Part shown: positions 24,380-36,480 of the stretch, in pieces
Layout of the letters: each line of letters begins with the position of its first letter
Position numbering within the stretch: the stretch's first letter is position 1
Assembly: GCA_025331125.1 (NCBI GenBank)
Contig: JAOALB010000024.1
Coordinates: forward strand, 1 to 64,000
DNA length: 64,000 nucleotides
Reading direction: 5' to 3'
Source: Mycogone perniciosa
Lineage: Eukaryota > Ascomycota > Sordariomycetes > Hypocreales > Hypocreaceae
Notes under the pieces: generated by a model
Seen by the model: the letters and a program-made list of their open reading frames with translations, nothing else
Told to the model about the DNA's origin: nothing
Database searches by the model: none
Program-made: the position numbers and the translations under genes

Positions 24380-25090
24380 TTATAGTAAACAGTCAACTCT
24401 CCCCTGTAAAAATTCTCCCACGCTAACAGCTGTTATAGCTTGTTAACGTGCAGGGTAATTTTTGCAGGCCTACTGGCCTGTCTCTCCGCTTAGGCTTACT
24501 AGGCCTTAACAGCGCATAAAAAGGGAGGAATTCGGAGAGCTTCACCTCCCTCGAGAGCTGGCGACGATATCTGTGCAGCTCTGCTGCTAGCATATTGCCT
24601 TATAAGAGGCAATAGATAATACTCTGCCTCGCAAGAGGTGTTGCCGACGATAATACACTGCCTTTTATGCGAGAGGCCTCAAAAACTACATCGCCTTATA
24701 AAAAATCCTGACAGCTTGCCTCTTCAAGGCACGGCTACCGCCTCGTAAAAGGTATTGCCGACAATAATATACTGCCTCCCGCGCGAGAGGCCTTAAAAAC
24801 TATATCGCCTCGTAAAAGGTCCTGACAGCTAACACTTAGGTTTTTCCCCTCTGCAAAAAGGGTTTTTTATCCTGGTGCCTAAGGCCCTGGGCCTTAAATA
24901 ACCCTTTTTCCTTTATAAATTGAAACGTAGCGAACAGCTCTAAGGTTAATACCCCTGGTTATTTTCTGGCAGCTTACTGGCCAGTTAGGCTAATCTTAAA
25001 CTGACAGGACTACGTAGGGGTATCCCAATATCTTATCTATAGATAGGATAAAGACCTTGGCCGGCTCCTACTGTCCCATTGCCTATAAGG
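24380..25090. repeat. GC-rich block with hairpin and 114-bp tandem repeat
   Basis: This block of near-normal GC content lies inside the AT-rich retroelement. It holds a long imperfect hairpin (24,404-24,467) with outer arms CTGTAAAAATT and AATTTTTGCAG and inner arms CACGCTAACA and TGTTAACGTG. A repeat unit occurs twice with a period of exactly 114 bp (24,636-24,716 and 24,750-24,830), each copy running from TTGCCGAC to CCTGACAGCT. No open frame of note. It could be a later insertion, a structured leader, or an LTR of a nested element (TGTTA at 24,379 and TAACA near 24,504 would fit), but no second copy exists in the window. Confidence 0.6.
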
Positions 25091-27224
25091 GATTTATGTA
25101 ACTAGTTTACTTGGTGGATATAAATAGTAAAACAAACAAATAAACAAATAAGGTTATTATATAGCAGGATAGTTTACTATTAATGATATAATAATAAAGA
25201 TAAAGAAATACTAATAAGCTTTAATAAGGAGGCTATAGTATATTAAGCGAAATAATATATTAATAACTGCAATAATAGCTAGCCTATTAACCTTTATTAT
25301 TTTCTTTAATACAATAATTTATAAAAGGATAATATATTCTTAAAGGGACTAGTAAATAAAATAAAATAAATATTAAATTAAATTAATGTAATTAAAAAAA
25401 GCAGTTAAATAAATATTATAGGAAATTAACTTTAATAAATTTATTCAATTTATGCTTGAATAAAAATGCTAATGAATTAAAGTTCCAGCATTTTAACTAT
25501 ACTGCAGATTAGGCCTATATAGCCTAAAAAGATAATAATGCAAATAAAGAATATAATATTAAAGTATTTGAAGATAATAACACTGTAATCCAGGAACTTA
25601 AAAATAACCTAATATATAATAATATAAGCGATTTTAAGCTTATATTTAAAGACTTATAATAAATAAAGGATTTATCAAAGTAAATATAGGCAGCTCTTAA
25701 ATCTTTACCTATACTTTTAGAAATTCTTTAGCGTTTAAAGTACTATTTATATTATAAAGTATTTAATAGTAGTAATACTTTATAATAATACTTAAAAATA
25801 CTAAAAGCTTATATAAAATGTGATTAAACTTAAAGAAAATAAAATATTATATATATTATATATAATTTATTACTTAATAAATACTATTTAATTATTTAAA
25901 ATTATTTAAATAATATTTAGTTAAGGTAATAATAAAAGATATAAATTTAGTAATTAAAGCGCGCTTAATTTATAAAGGTATAGAATGAAAGGAATTTACA
26001 GTATATATTTATACTTTATTTAATATATATTTATAGGCTACCTTATAGACTACAGCTTTTTAAACATTAACTAACATTCAATACTTTACTTTAATTACAG
26101 ATAACAATTAATTAAAGTTTTAGTTAAGTATATAATTTTTTAAAGTTAAGCCGCAGCTAATAAAAGGATTAAAAAAGTATAATTAAATTAAAATAATAAA
26201 TTATATTTATTATTTACCTTTATAGTAAAGCTTTGAATAATAAAAAGAAAAAATAAAGTGTAATATATATATAAATATAAAAAACAAATAATGTAGGCCT
26301 ATGTTTACTATTAAAAATATAATAGCTATACTTTTATAGTATTTTTTTTTTACTTTAAACAAAACTATAACTTTGAAATCCTATTAAAATCTTTATATAT
26401 AGGTATAAATATATATAAAAGCTAAAAGGAAATTTAAATATAAAATAATAGCAGCTATAATAGTAATACTGCCTTAATATTAATTGAGTAAAGTTCTAAT
26501 AATAAATCTAAAACTCCTTTAAAACTAATACTTTATTGTAAAGTTAGACTTTTTTAAAGTTATAAATACTTTAATATTTTATATAAAATATTATATATAA
26601 TAATAGTAAATTTTTTAGACTTTTTATTAAAGATTAATTATAATATTTATTCGAATATTATAAAGGAATTTAATTATAATACTAGAAATATATATAATAT
26701 TACTTAGCAGAATATTACTATAAAAGAGTATATAGCAGTAGATTTCTAATAATAAAAGAATATTATAAAAGGTACTGTTCTTTATAGTATAATGCAGGTA
26801 TATTTAATAAAGCCTTTTTACTGCTTTAAATAATATTAATATATATATTTATACTATAAAGACTTTATTAATATTAAACTATAGCTTAAAACTATTATAT
26901 ATAATAGGCCATTTATCTTTAAAAATTAACTAAATGGTTAAAAAAGAAATTATAAACTTTAAAAAGGTATATATATATAAATAATAATAAAGTAATAAAG
27001 ACATTTATATAAATAGTTATAGACTATAATATTTAGCGTAATAAAAGTATAATTCCAGTAAAATATAATAAATACATAAAAGTATAGTTAATAAACAGTT
27101 AGCGGTTATAATAACTAGTAAATAAACTATATCCAGTAAATATATATAATAAAAAGGTTATTAAAGAGACTTTTAACCCTTTACATATGATAGGTCCGAT
27201 ATTATAGGTTATAAAACCTATAAT

Positions 27225-28620
27225 ATTTGCGGCTTTTATATTTATAATATAAAAGAAGGTTACTAGTAGAGATAAAGGCTATATAGTTATTAATTTAAAA
27301 AGTTTAAATAATATTATAATTATAAATATATATTTACTGCTTTAATAAAAATAATAATAGTATTATTATAAAGGGCTAGGTATATAGTAATAATAAATAT
27401 AAAATCTTTTTCTAATAATTTTAAATATATTTTAATTACTGTAATAGATTTACTATAATTATATACTATAGCTTAAAATAAATAAATATACTATTAATAG
27501 GATTAAAAAATTTGCCCTTATATATATAAAAATAAATAAATTAATAGCTTTACCTTTATTATAAATTTATATATATATATATATTAATAATATTATTATT
27601 TTTTCAAAGACCTTAAATGACTATATTTAACACTTAAAGATAGTCTTTCAGCTATTTTAAAAGCTTAAACTATATTTATCTTTAGCTAAATCCTTTATCA
27701 GATACTAATTAATAACCCTTTTAAGGCATTATATTAATAGAATAAATATATTTTTAATAAAAGACTAGCTTAATACCTTAGAGAAATAGTTATATTGATT
27801 AACATTAAAATACCTAAAAATATATATTAATATAATTAAGTAAATTTAAAACTTTATTCCTATATATACTTAAAAGGTTAATCCTCTATAATAGCAGAAA
27901 ATTGCGCTATTAATAGCAGGCTATAAAAAGGGCTATATTAATTTAAAAGCTAAAAGGAAGCGCTTTACAGCCATAAAGTCAATATTATATAATAACAATA
28001 AAGACAATAAACTATAATTATAGGCTTTCAAATTTATATAAGAAAACTTATTATATTATTGATTGCTAAAACTAGTATATATTAATAATACCTAGCGCCT
28101 ATTTATTAAAATAAATCATTTAAAGAGAGGGGTTTTAAAGCTATACTTTTTATTACTGTAATAACTTTAACTTTCATAACCCTATACCAATATTAAATAA
28201 ATCTTTTATTAACTATATTAATTTTTAAAGTAAAATATTTAATTTTATAGAATATAACTATTAGCCTATAAAGCTAAAAGTAGGTTATTTAATATAAATT
28301 ATAATAAAAAACTATTTTATATTTTATAGTATCTAATAGCCTATATATATCTTTACTAATTATATAGTAATAAAGCTAATTATAAAGTAAAAGTGAATAT
28401 TTATATTTAATATTATAAAAGTAAACCTATATTTTATTAACGCTGATAATTCCCTATTTTAATATAATCTTTATATAATTTATATATTTAAAAGGTTTAA
28501 TATTTTACTTAATATATTTTCTAAACTATTTTATATAAATAATAATATATAAGCTTAAATGGTAATAAAGAAGGATTATTTAAGCGATATTTTAGCCACC
28601 TTTAATATAGCCTGCTTAAA
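27225..28620 (+). pseudogene. Gypsy reverse transcriptase and RNase H remnant
   Basis: Conceptual reading with stops shows the reverse transcriptase order: a KGLGI/INIKSFF-type segment near 27,365-27,410, YRNRFTI-like sequence, then the catalytic box YINNIIIFSKTLNDYI at 27,580-27,627, where YIDD has lost both aspartates by G-to-A change. Downstream RFTAIKSI and then the RNase H segment follow (KRGVLKLY near 28,120; LLAYKAKSRLFNIN near 28,262; IYLYTNYIV-like near 28,345). The order and spacing match fungal gypsy pol. It cannot make an active enzyme. Confidence 0.8.
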
Positions 28621-28779
28621 TATTAAAGTTATAGTATATAATAATATTTAAAACAAATTTATAAAAAGATATAAAAATAATTATAAATATAAAAAAATTA
28701 TTATATAACTGTAATAGGTAAATAAAATTGTTTATATAAATAGTATATATGTTTAAAAAGGCTAAGCTTTTAAATTCCG

Positions 28780-29850
28780 CAAAAATAAATTACTATTATC
28801 TAGAAATAAAAATAATATAAAGAGATTATATATTCCCCGCCTTATAATAAAGCTTATTATTAAAATAGCTTATAATATATAGCACTTTAAAATTAAATAT
28901 ATTTAATAGAACCTAAAAGGTTTTATATTTTCAAATATATAATAAGATATTTATATATATATTAACTATTATTAATATAATATATGTAAGTAATTTAAAT
29001 AACCTTTATATAAAAACTTATATCCTATTATATTAGAGTTTATTTTATATAAAATATACTATTTTAACTGTATTTTTATATTATTAATAATTATTAAAAT
29101 AGCTATTTATTACTTTTTTTTAATATCTTTAAAGAAATATTAGCTATTAATATTAGTAGTAATTTAATTATTATTAAACAATATATTTATTATATTATTA
29201 TATTATTTATTTATTTACTAAAATCGTAATAAATTTCTGCCTGTAAATACTTTTAATTTTATCAAAAGATATAATAATCACTAATATTAAAATTAATAAA
29301 CTGCTAAAACTTATATAAAGACTATAATAGTAAAGAGTAAAAATCGCAATAAGTTTTACTAATATTAAATATAAAAGATATTTTAATAAAGTATATAGGC
29401 AATATTAGTTTATAGTAAGCGATAAAGTTTTTCTGCAACTATACTGTAAATATTTAGCAGTAAAAAGTTAAACCGCTAACTATAAAAAAAAGATTAATGC
29501 TTATATATATAAAATTAAGCTATTAACCTATTAGCGGATTTACTTAATAATATTAATAATATAATTAAAAACAATATTAATAAGCAAGGATCCTTTTAAT
29601 AAATTAAAGTTAATATTATTAAAGCAGTTTATATGAAAAGGGATATAAAGGAATAAAAGTCTTATAAATTAAAGCTTTATTAACTAAAAAAGTATACTAT
29701 ATATAATAAGCTATAATACTTTATAAAATAAAAGGGTTATATAATAAAGTATAATAAATAGTATAATAAAGACCTTTTTATAATAAACGCAAATATATAT
29801 ATTAAAGAGTTCAATAAATAATTATTAAATAAAAAAGGTAAAATTTAAAA
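28780..29850 (+). pseudogene. Gypsy integrase with chromodomain-like tail, remnant
   Basis: A worn zinc-binding region ends in YNICK near 28,974. Central integrase sequence follows but is too mutated to score its acidic triad. The C-terminal module is clearer: DKVFLQLY at about 29,419, a KDPFNKLKL segment near 29,590, KSYKLK near 29,660, and the chromodomain-like YFIK-stop-KGYIIKYNK near 29,715, matching the usual YLVRWKGYGPEYDEW pattern. Chromodomain tails direct integration into heterochromatin in related elements, which agrees with its place in AT-rich DNA. Confidence 0.75.
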
Positions 29851-29899
29851 GCTAAAAATAAAAGTAGGTTATTTAAAATAATAGTTAGAAAACTAATAG

Positions 29900-31248
29900 C
29901 TATAGATATTAATAGATATTAAAAAAATTCTTTTCTACTATTATATTTTTATTTATTATTAACTTGATTATAGTATATATAATAATAAAAATAGCTTTAA
30001 TTTATAGCTATAATTTATTAAAAGCAATAATAAGAAGTAAAAAGATTAAAACGCTATTAGCCTTTAAGTTAAATAAACTAAATATTTTACTTAATAATCC
30101 TATATATAAAGCTATAATAAAGTTTATAGTAATATACTATACTTAAACTATAAGTATATTGCAGATATAGCAGATAAACTATATATATTATCTTTAAAAT
30201 AGTATATAGCAAATAAAGCAGTAAAGGTAAATAATAGCATTAATATATAGGCTTTATTAAATAATATAGTATAAAAAGAAAATATATACCAAATATTTAA
30301 CTTAAATTAAATAGTTAATATTAAATGCCCTTTTTTTAAAAAAAAGATTGATATTTAATTTAAAAGGCAGTATAAGAAAAATTCCGAAATGTTAAACTGT
30401 ATAATATAATATATAAATACTTTATATACTTTCCAGAAAAATTATTAATACCTATAAAATTAATTATAATTATACCTTTTAAAAGCTACAAAACATATAA
30501 AATATTGAAGTTTATTATAAATTTAAATAATAAATCTATTATATTAGAATAATAGGCCTTTAAAGAGGTAAATGTAAAAGTTATTGGCTATAGATGCAAC
30601 AATAATAGGAAAGCAAAAGGTAATATAGTAAAATAAGGCAAGGCTATTAAATTAAATAAAGTATTATAACATATAATAAAGAAATAAAAGTATAACTTAA
30701 ATTAAGATAAACTGTTAATCTTATTATTAGATTTAGGCATTAAAAAAACACTAATTTTAAGTAGAAAGTTTAATTTAATTTCGCCTTTTAAAGATATTAA
30801 CCTAAATGCATTTAAAGCCTAAATAAATATACCTTTAAAAGTTATAGATTATCTATCAACTTTAAGTTTTCAAGAGGTATTATATAGATATAACAGGTAA
30901 AACAGTGAAAGTTAACTTTAAAATTAATATATACCTCTATTATATATAACAGATAAAGAGATAAAAGATTAACCTAAAAGTATAAATTATAATTATATAG
31001 GAAAATATTACTATATAGGAAAAAGCTATAAATTAACTATATACTATAATAGGGGAACTATAAAATAAATTGTTTACATTAAAATTAAACTATTAGGCAG
31101 TAATAAAATAAAATAATACCCTTTAACAATTAATGTAGAGAGCCTATAAAAAGATTGAAGAACTATAATTAACTATGGGTATAAAAGTTAAAGATTAATA
31201 ACCTCGCAAAACTATAAAGATATAGTTATTTTATTTTAAAGGGGTAAT
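29900..31248 (+). pseudogene. Extra 3' region of the retroelement after the chromodomain
   Basis: About 1.3 kb lies between the chromodomain and the 3' LTR, more than a minimal gypsy element needs. It aligns with bases 1-1,277. Both copies read in the same frame at DKLYIL and KVNNSI, which suggests that it once encoded protein. A 60-codon open frame at 29,964-30,146 is in this region. No family is recognised. It ends with the polypurine tract TTTTAAAGGGGTAAT. It could be a third open frame, a captured gene, or the outer part of a nested pair. Confidence 0.55.
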
Positions 31249-31434
31249 TAGCATAAAGGTACCTGGCGATAGCAGTATAGAATATACCTCGCAACAGCTT
31301 TAAAGCTATTGCTACTTTACAATCTACTATATAATATATTATTAACTTCACTTTTCTATTAGTTTAGTTTTTAGTTGCTTCTTTATCTACGTTTTTCTCA
31401 CCTTAACACTGGTCGCACGTTCACATTTATAATA
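31249..31434 (+). repeat. 3' LTR, type A2
   Basis: 186 bp from TAGCATAAAGG to ATTTATAATA, followed at once by the ATTAT duplication. The tip hairpin is weakened by transitions but still visible (GCAACAGC, GCTATTGC). Confidence 0.88.
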
Positions 31435-31439
31435 ATTAT

Positions 31440-32643
31440 AGTCTTTTATTTTATATTTTAATTATAATATCATTCAAATATAGTAATCTAATAGCTGTAC
31501 ATAAAGAAAAAAGGGCTTTAGTAAATTGTAAAGTTTATATAATTATTGAATATTAATTCAACTGCTTAAAGGTAATCTTTTTTATTCTTTTAATTGTAAT
31601 GAATATAAATGTAAAGAAATGTATTTAAACTTTTGAATTATTTACTTTAAGCGATTATTAAGTCATAAGTTATAAATAGGATTAAACTTTGATTTTATTT
31701 TTATCAATTAATAAAATGTTTTTTAAATTTTATTAATTTTATTAAACTTGTTATTATTTATAATATATTTAAATATACTATAAAACTAATCATAATATTA
31801 TATTAAATGATATATATATAATATAATCTTTACTTTATCTACCTTTACTTAAGTTTAAATTTAATTATAACAGGTAAAATAAAATTATATATTAGCTATC
31901 TATGTTATAATTTAAAAAAGAAATTCTATTCTCTTAACTTTACTATTATATATATACCCTTTGATAGTTAAAGTTAATTTATATGAATTCATTTTAAAGG
32001 TACTGTAATGTTATGCTTATTATTAAATCTTTACATTCAAAAAAATCAACTATTAATAAGTTTTAAAGAAATTGTTTTATAAATTATAAAAAGTAGTTAT
32101 ATATAATAGTTTTACTTTTATTTATTATTTTTACTTTTAAATTAATTTTATTTTTAATAAATAAAAATATTAAAAATAACTATATTACTATTAACTTAAT
32201 ACTATATTATTATATTAAATTCTAATAGGAGTTTAGTTTCATAAATTTACTTTTTCAAAAGTTTCTAGGATATTATGAAAGATTATAGATTTTTTCAATT
32301 TAAAATTATACGAAAAGGTTTATAGCTTTATAGCTTAGCCCTTTATTTCATTAAATCGTAAATGATTATTAATATCTCTTCATTATAAATTAAACAACCA
32401 TATTTAATTCACTTTAATTTTTATAAATAATGTATAATAATAATCTTTTTTATAATAATATACTTTTAAATATATATGGAAAATAATAAAATCTAATAAA
32501 TATGTTTTTATTTTAATTTGCATTAAAATCATTAAATCTTATAAAAATAATCTAATAAATCTTTATAGGTAATTTCTTTATTATATCTTTCTGAAAAAGA
32601 CTTTTTTATTAAAGTTAAGGTATTAGCTAGCGTTTATAAACAT
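31440..32643. other. AT-rich DNA without a recognisable feature
   Basis: AT-rich, with no supportable gene or repeat edge. It is the right-hand flank of the complete retroelement. Confidence 0.5.
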
Positions 32644-32770
32644 TGATATATGCGTTGGCATTAAGGTTACTATACGGGACCTCTTATTACATATATTATT
32701 ATACATAATAATATTAGTCTAGATTCCTCTATTTAGCAGCTCGTTTAATAAAACTATACTTTTTTATTTA
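32644..32770 (+). repeat. LTR family B, copy 4
   Basis: Begins TGATATATGCGTTGGC and shares ATTAAGGTTACTATA, GGGACCTC and AGTCTAGATTCC with the other family B copies. No polypurine tract lies before it, so it may be a solo or 5' LTR. The right edge is approximate. Confidence 0.55.
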
Positions 32771-32938
32771 TACTTTATTTTTATTAACTCATAGCAATTA
32801 CTTTAAAACGGTTATAGTATTATATATAATTCTCTTCTTTTTTGATTTAAATATTATCTTTTATCCTTACTGCCACTATAAAGTATAAAGTAATAGAAAA
32901 AGTAATTAACTCTTTTTAATTAAACTAATAAAACCAGT

Positions 32939-33086
32939 TGGCACAGACGTGCCTGGCAACAGCTTGCGCTGTTGCCACTTTGTGTGGTGAAGGACAACCA
33001 CTAGATAGCCCTTTACAGTCCTGACATTAGTTTAGCTTCTACATCCTTTTTCACTCTGACTCTGGTTGACCATCACTTTCGTGATA
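32939..33086 (+). mobile_element. Solo LTR, type A1, with CCAGT target duplication
   Basis: 148 bp from TGGCACAGACGTGCC to CACTTTCGTGATA, flanked by CCAGT on both sides (32,934-32,938 and 33,087-33,091). It is nearly identical to the reverse complement of 2,542-2,689 and keeps high GC, so it is young compared with its surroundings. The tip forms GGCAC/GTGCC and GGCAACAGC/GCTGTTGCC hairpins, and the end forms ATCAC/GTGAT. Confidence 0.93.
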
Positions 33087-33204
33087 CCAGTCAATATACT
33101 TTATCTATATTAATATATATATAGTCCTAGATAACTTTCTATATTAATGCCAGCATTTATATATATTTATTCTAATTAATTATCTATATACCACTACATT
33201 ATCA

Positions 33205-33729
33205 AGAGAATTACCATTTACACATATATATTTCTATTTGCACACGACTTTTAAATTTGCCCTACTTTCCCCGCCGCCCTATCCGGCCATTAAAATCGAG
33301 TATATAGAGTACAGTGTATATTAATAGGATAATACAAATAGATTAAAATGCATTAATTATAGGAACTATATTGAAGTGCATATAACTATAAAGTATTTTA
33401 TATATTATTATTAAATCGTTATATGAAATCCCTAATCGCTGCCTTTTATTTGTTCAGGTATATATGGCTTAGCGTAGACTAGCATTTTAGTCTTATAGTC
33501 CCTTAAACCTGATTTTAGCTACGTTATTGGGATTGACAAGGCCGGCTAGATTATGTTGAATTAGGCTGAGTATTGGAGTCGGAGGCGGCGGTATGGGTAA
33601 TTCAGAGGCTTGACGGCAGCGCGAGGGAGCTGGTCTAAGGGATGCGAGGAATCGGCTGAAAATTAAGTGAGGCTAAAATGGAAGTTGTATGCAAATAGAA
33701 ATATAAACGTATATGAATAGTAATTCTCT
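33205..33729. mobile_element. MITE family B, copy 3 (reverse of copy 1)
   Basis: 525 bp from AGAGAATTACCATT to TAATTCTCT, in the opposite direction to 3,962-4,469 (CTAATCGCTGCCTTTTATTT is the complement of the shared middle). Flanks are TTATCA and TTATTA, a 6-bp duplication with one C-to-T change. A GC-rich stretch at 33,540-33,660 (GGAGTCGGAGGCGGCGG) shows little RIP. Confidence 0.82.
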
Positions 33730-34349
33730 TTATTAATCAATAAAGCAAAAACCCATAAAGCCTTTTATACAATAAATAATAAATAATATTTTTAGAAAGT
33801 AGATAAACTATATTTTATAAACTAGGCTAATAACAAATAAGTATTTATAGCCTTTAATTAATAATAAAGAATTTAAATCAATTAAGATTGAGAAAGATTA
33901 TTAATATTAATTACATAATATTTAATATATTAATTAAATATATATTGATTTAACTAGATATACGACATAAATAAGCCCTTTGAATATTTAAGCAATTAGA
34001 TAATTATACTTTATAATTTAACTTCAATTATTATATTAAGAATATTATTTAATGAATTATTTTAAATGTTTTGAATTCAATGATGATTATAGCTATATAA
34101 ATAAAAAGTATTTATAATAAATAGAAATTAATAGAAATAACATCCTTTAATTTAAAGTTAAATAGATTTTAAAAAAAAATGAAATAGTATTTATATACAT
34201 AATAATACTATTTAATATAATATTAATTTATTTGTAAAAAGTATTAAAAATCATAGAATAAATTCAAAATAAATAAAAATAATGTATATAAACCTTTCAT
34301 AATTATTTAAAGGGAAAGTTGAAATTTAATAAATTAAGATTCCATAATT
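33730..34349. other. AT-rich DNA without a recognisable feature
   Basis: AT-rich. Nothing could be supported. Confidence 0.5.
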
Positions 34350-34890
34350 CAATAAATAAGAGATTATTAGATAGTTTTTATAAATTTAAGTTATTACTTT
34401 ATATAATTAATTTTAAATAAATAAAAAGAATATTAATAAAATTAATAAATAGATTATAAATAGAAATATTAAAAAATAAATTATGCAATTTATTTAAATA
34501 ATCAAAGTTATTAACTTTATTACTTCAGAACAATTATTTATTGGAACTTATATTTATATTAATTTATCTTTAAAGAGATATACTTAAACTTTATATAATC
34601 ATAAAGTTAAATAAAGATTTTAATTACTTGTATAAAAGATAATAGATTCAATAAAAACTATTTAATAAATCCTTTGAATTAAATATTATTATATTGAATT
34701 ACATATTATATAAATAAATAGAAAACATATTTAATTATTATAATTAAAGCTATTATAAATAAAATTAAATAGTCCTTCTTATAATTATTAATATATTAAT
34801 TATTATAATAATTTGAAGACCTATAACTACTATTATTATAATATTTCATAATAAAGAAATATATAATTTATATATTTTTAAAAACCTATT
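34350..34890. repeat. Repeat F, copy 2
   Basis: Same direction as 6,900-7,540, with shared TTTATAAATTTAAGTTATT and CTACTATTATTATAATATTT. Possibly a heavily mutated interior of family A; no LTR adjoins it. Confidence 0.5.
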
Positions 34891-34909
34891 ATTTTTTATT
34901 TTTTATATA

Positions 34910-35567
34910 GAGTAATGCTATTGGAACAGATATTAATTACTACTGGAATAGATAGTCTGTGCGCCTATATAAAGATTTTCCTAGCTTTTAATTCCTTAAT
35001 CTTCTATAACACCTTTAACTACAATAATGAGATTAGTTTTATATATTATAATAGATTTCCCTTTAAATATGTTATTGGCCTAATATAGCAATGCTGCAGA
35101 TAACTTAAGCTGCTTAGTTCCTTTGATTTTAATGCTAAAATTAAAGACTAGCCGCAGTCGCCTTTATAGTAGCCTAGAATATCCAGTCAACATTTTAAAG
35201 GCTATAGTAAATCGCGGGTTATAAAGACTTCTGGCCGATAGGGCTATGTCTCTACTATAGCAGTAGCAGTAGCAGTATTAACTCAAATTCAACGGAATTC
35301 AAGAGATTATTTCAGCTATATAATTAAAATAATAATCGGCTTAAAGGAATATATATAGATAGATAAAATATATATTAAAGATTTATTATTTAAAGTAATT
35401 TAATTATGTTAAAATAGTTAACTATAAATGGTATATTATATAATATAACTGAGTGTTATATAAAGGACGAAGTTATATATTAAAGGAAGCTGCGGGTAGA
35501 ACTTCTATATAGGCGCATAGATTATCTATTCTAGTAGCAATTTATATATGTTCTAATAGCATTACTC
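34910..35567. mobile_element. MITE family D with inverted arms of about 60 bp
   Basis: 658 bp beginning GAGTAATGCTATTGG and ending CTAATAGCATTACTC. The arms pair over about 60 bp, through AATAGATAGTCTGTGCGCC on the left and GGCGCATAGATTATCTATT on the right. Flanks are TTTATATA and ATTATATA, a possible 8-bp duplication with one mismatch, which would suit a hAT-type element. The middle keeps GC-rich pieces and no open frame. The subterminal AGATAGTCTGTGCGC is shared with MITE family C. Confidence 0.75.
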
Positions 35568-35730
35568 ATTATATAAGGGATTTTATAGTTTTTATTTTAT
35601 AAATGAAGAAAATACTAATACATGTATATATATATATATATAATTAATTAAAATTAAAATAGTTGAATATTAAAATGAATAAATAAAGTTATTAGAAATT
35701 ATATATACATATTAATATAAATAGAATATT

Positions 35731-35863
35731 AGTAAAAAAGTATAGTCTTATTAAATTAAGTATTGAATACAGGAATTCAAACTAGGATAGTAATATATAA
35801 AAATATAACTAGAGAATAGAAGGTACTATATAGTAACCTTAGTTCCAATGTATATATTCATTA
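35731..35863 (-). repeat. LTR family B, copy 5
   Basis: Begins AGTAAAAAAGTATAG and includes GGTACTATATAGTAACC, the family B inverted segment. No polypurine tract. The edges are approximate. Confidence 0.55.
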
Positions 35864-36339
35864 CTGAAAATGCAGTATATACTTAAATAAATAGATTAAT
35901 TCAATATAATATATTTTCATTAATGACTATAATGAATCACAAATAAAAGGGCCAAAATTTAATTCCAAAAGCTTGAAGATTTTTTTAAAAAAAGAACTAT
36001 AGCTTCTATTAAGAAAAAGACAAATAAAGGCAATATAATTGATTAAAAAGAGATATAAGTTATATTTTCTAATTAAACTAAATAATTATTGTATATTAAA
36101 ATAAGTATTATTTTAAGCAAAGTATAGCCATATAAAGATAAACTTTAAATTTAATTCAAGAGTAAAGCCTATAATAGCATTAATAAATATATAATATTTA
36201 TATGTTTTAATAGATAAAGATTAGTCGCGGAACTATTCTTTTAATGCAGAAAGCTTTACACCAGATAAATTGAAGCTAATATAAAGACTATTGGGATTAT
36301 TTAAAACCGATTAAAAGACAAATTTTAACTTTTATATTA

Positions 36340-36480
36340 CAGGCACAGTTAAAGAAAGGCACTATAGTGTACACGCACTTTACCGCTAAGGCATAGGTTA
36401 TACAAGACCTTACGCCAAACATGCTTCTCTACCAATACATCATGCATGTCAACAAATCATAAAGTCTGGTAACCCTAAAA
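36340..36480. other. Short GC-rich island, unidentified
   Basis: About 140 bp with near-normal composition (GTGTACACGCACTTTACCGC, CATCATGCATGTCAACAAAT) in AT-rich DNA. It keeps many CpA steps, so it has not been through strong RIP. It is not a tRNA by eye, has no open frame, and matches nothing else in the window. A recent insertion or a single-copy remnant are both possible. Confidence 0.35.

Larger units (their letters stand above)
22600..31434 (+). mobile_element. Complete RIP-mutated Ty3/gypsy retrotransposon, family A
   Basis: An 8,835-bp element bounded by two 186-bp LTRs and by ATTAT on both sides (22,595-22,599 and 31,435-31,439), which fixes both ends. Order: 5' LTR, gag-like leader, a GC-rich block (24,380-25,090), worn sequence that may hold gag and protease, reverse transcriptase and RNase H (27.2-28.6 kb), integrase with a chromodomain-like tail (28.8-29.85 kb), an extra 3' region, polypurine tract and 3' LTR. 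Integrase after RNase H and a chromodomain place it with fungal chromovirus-like gypsy elements. Every frame is broken; the catalytic YIDD motif has become YINN. A nested origin for the middle part is not excluded. Confidence 0.88.
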
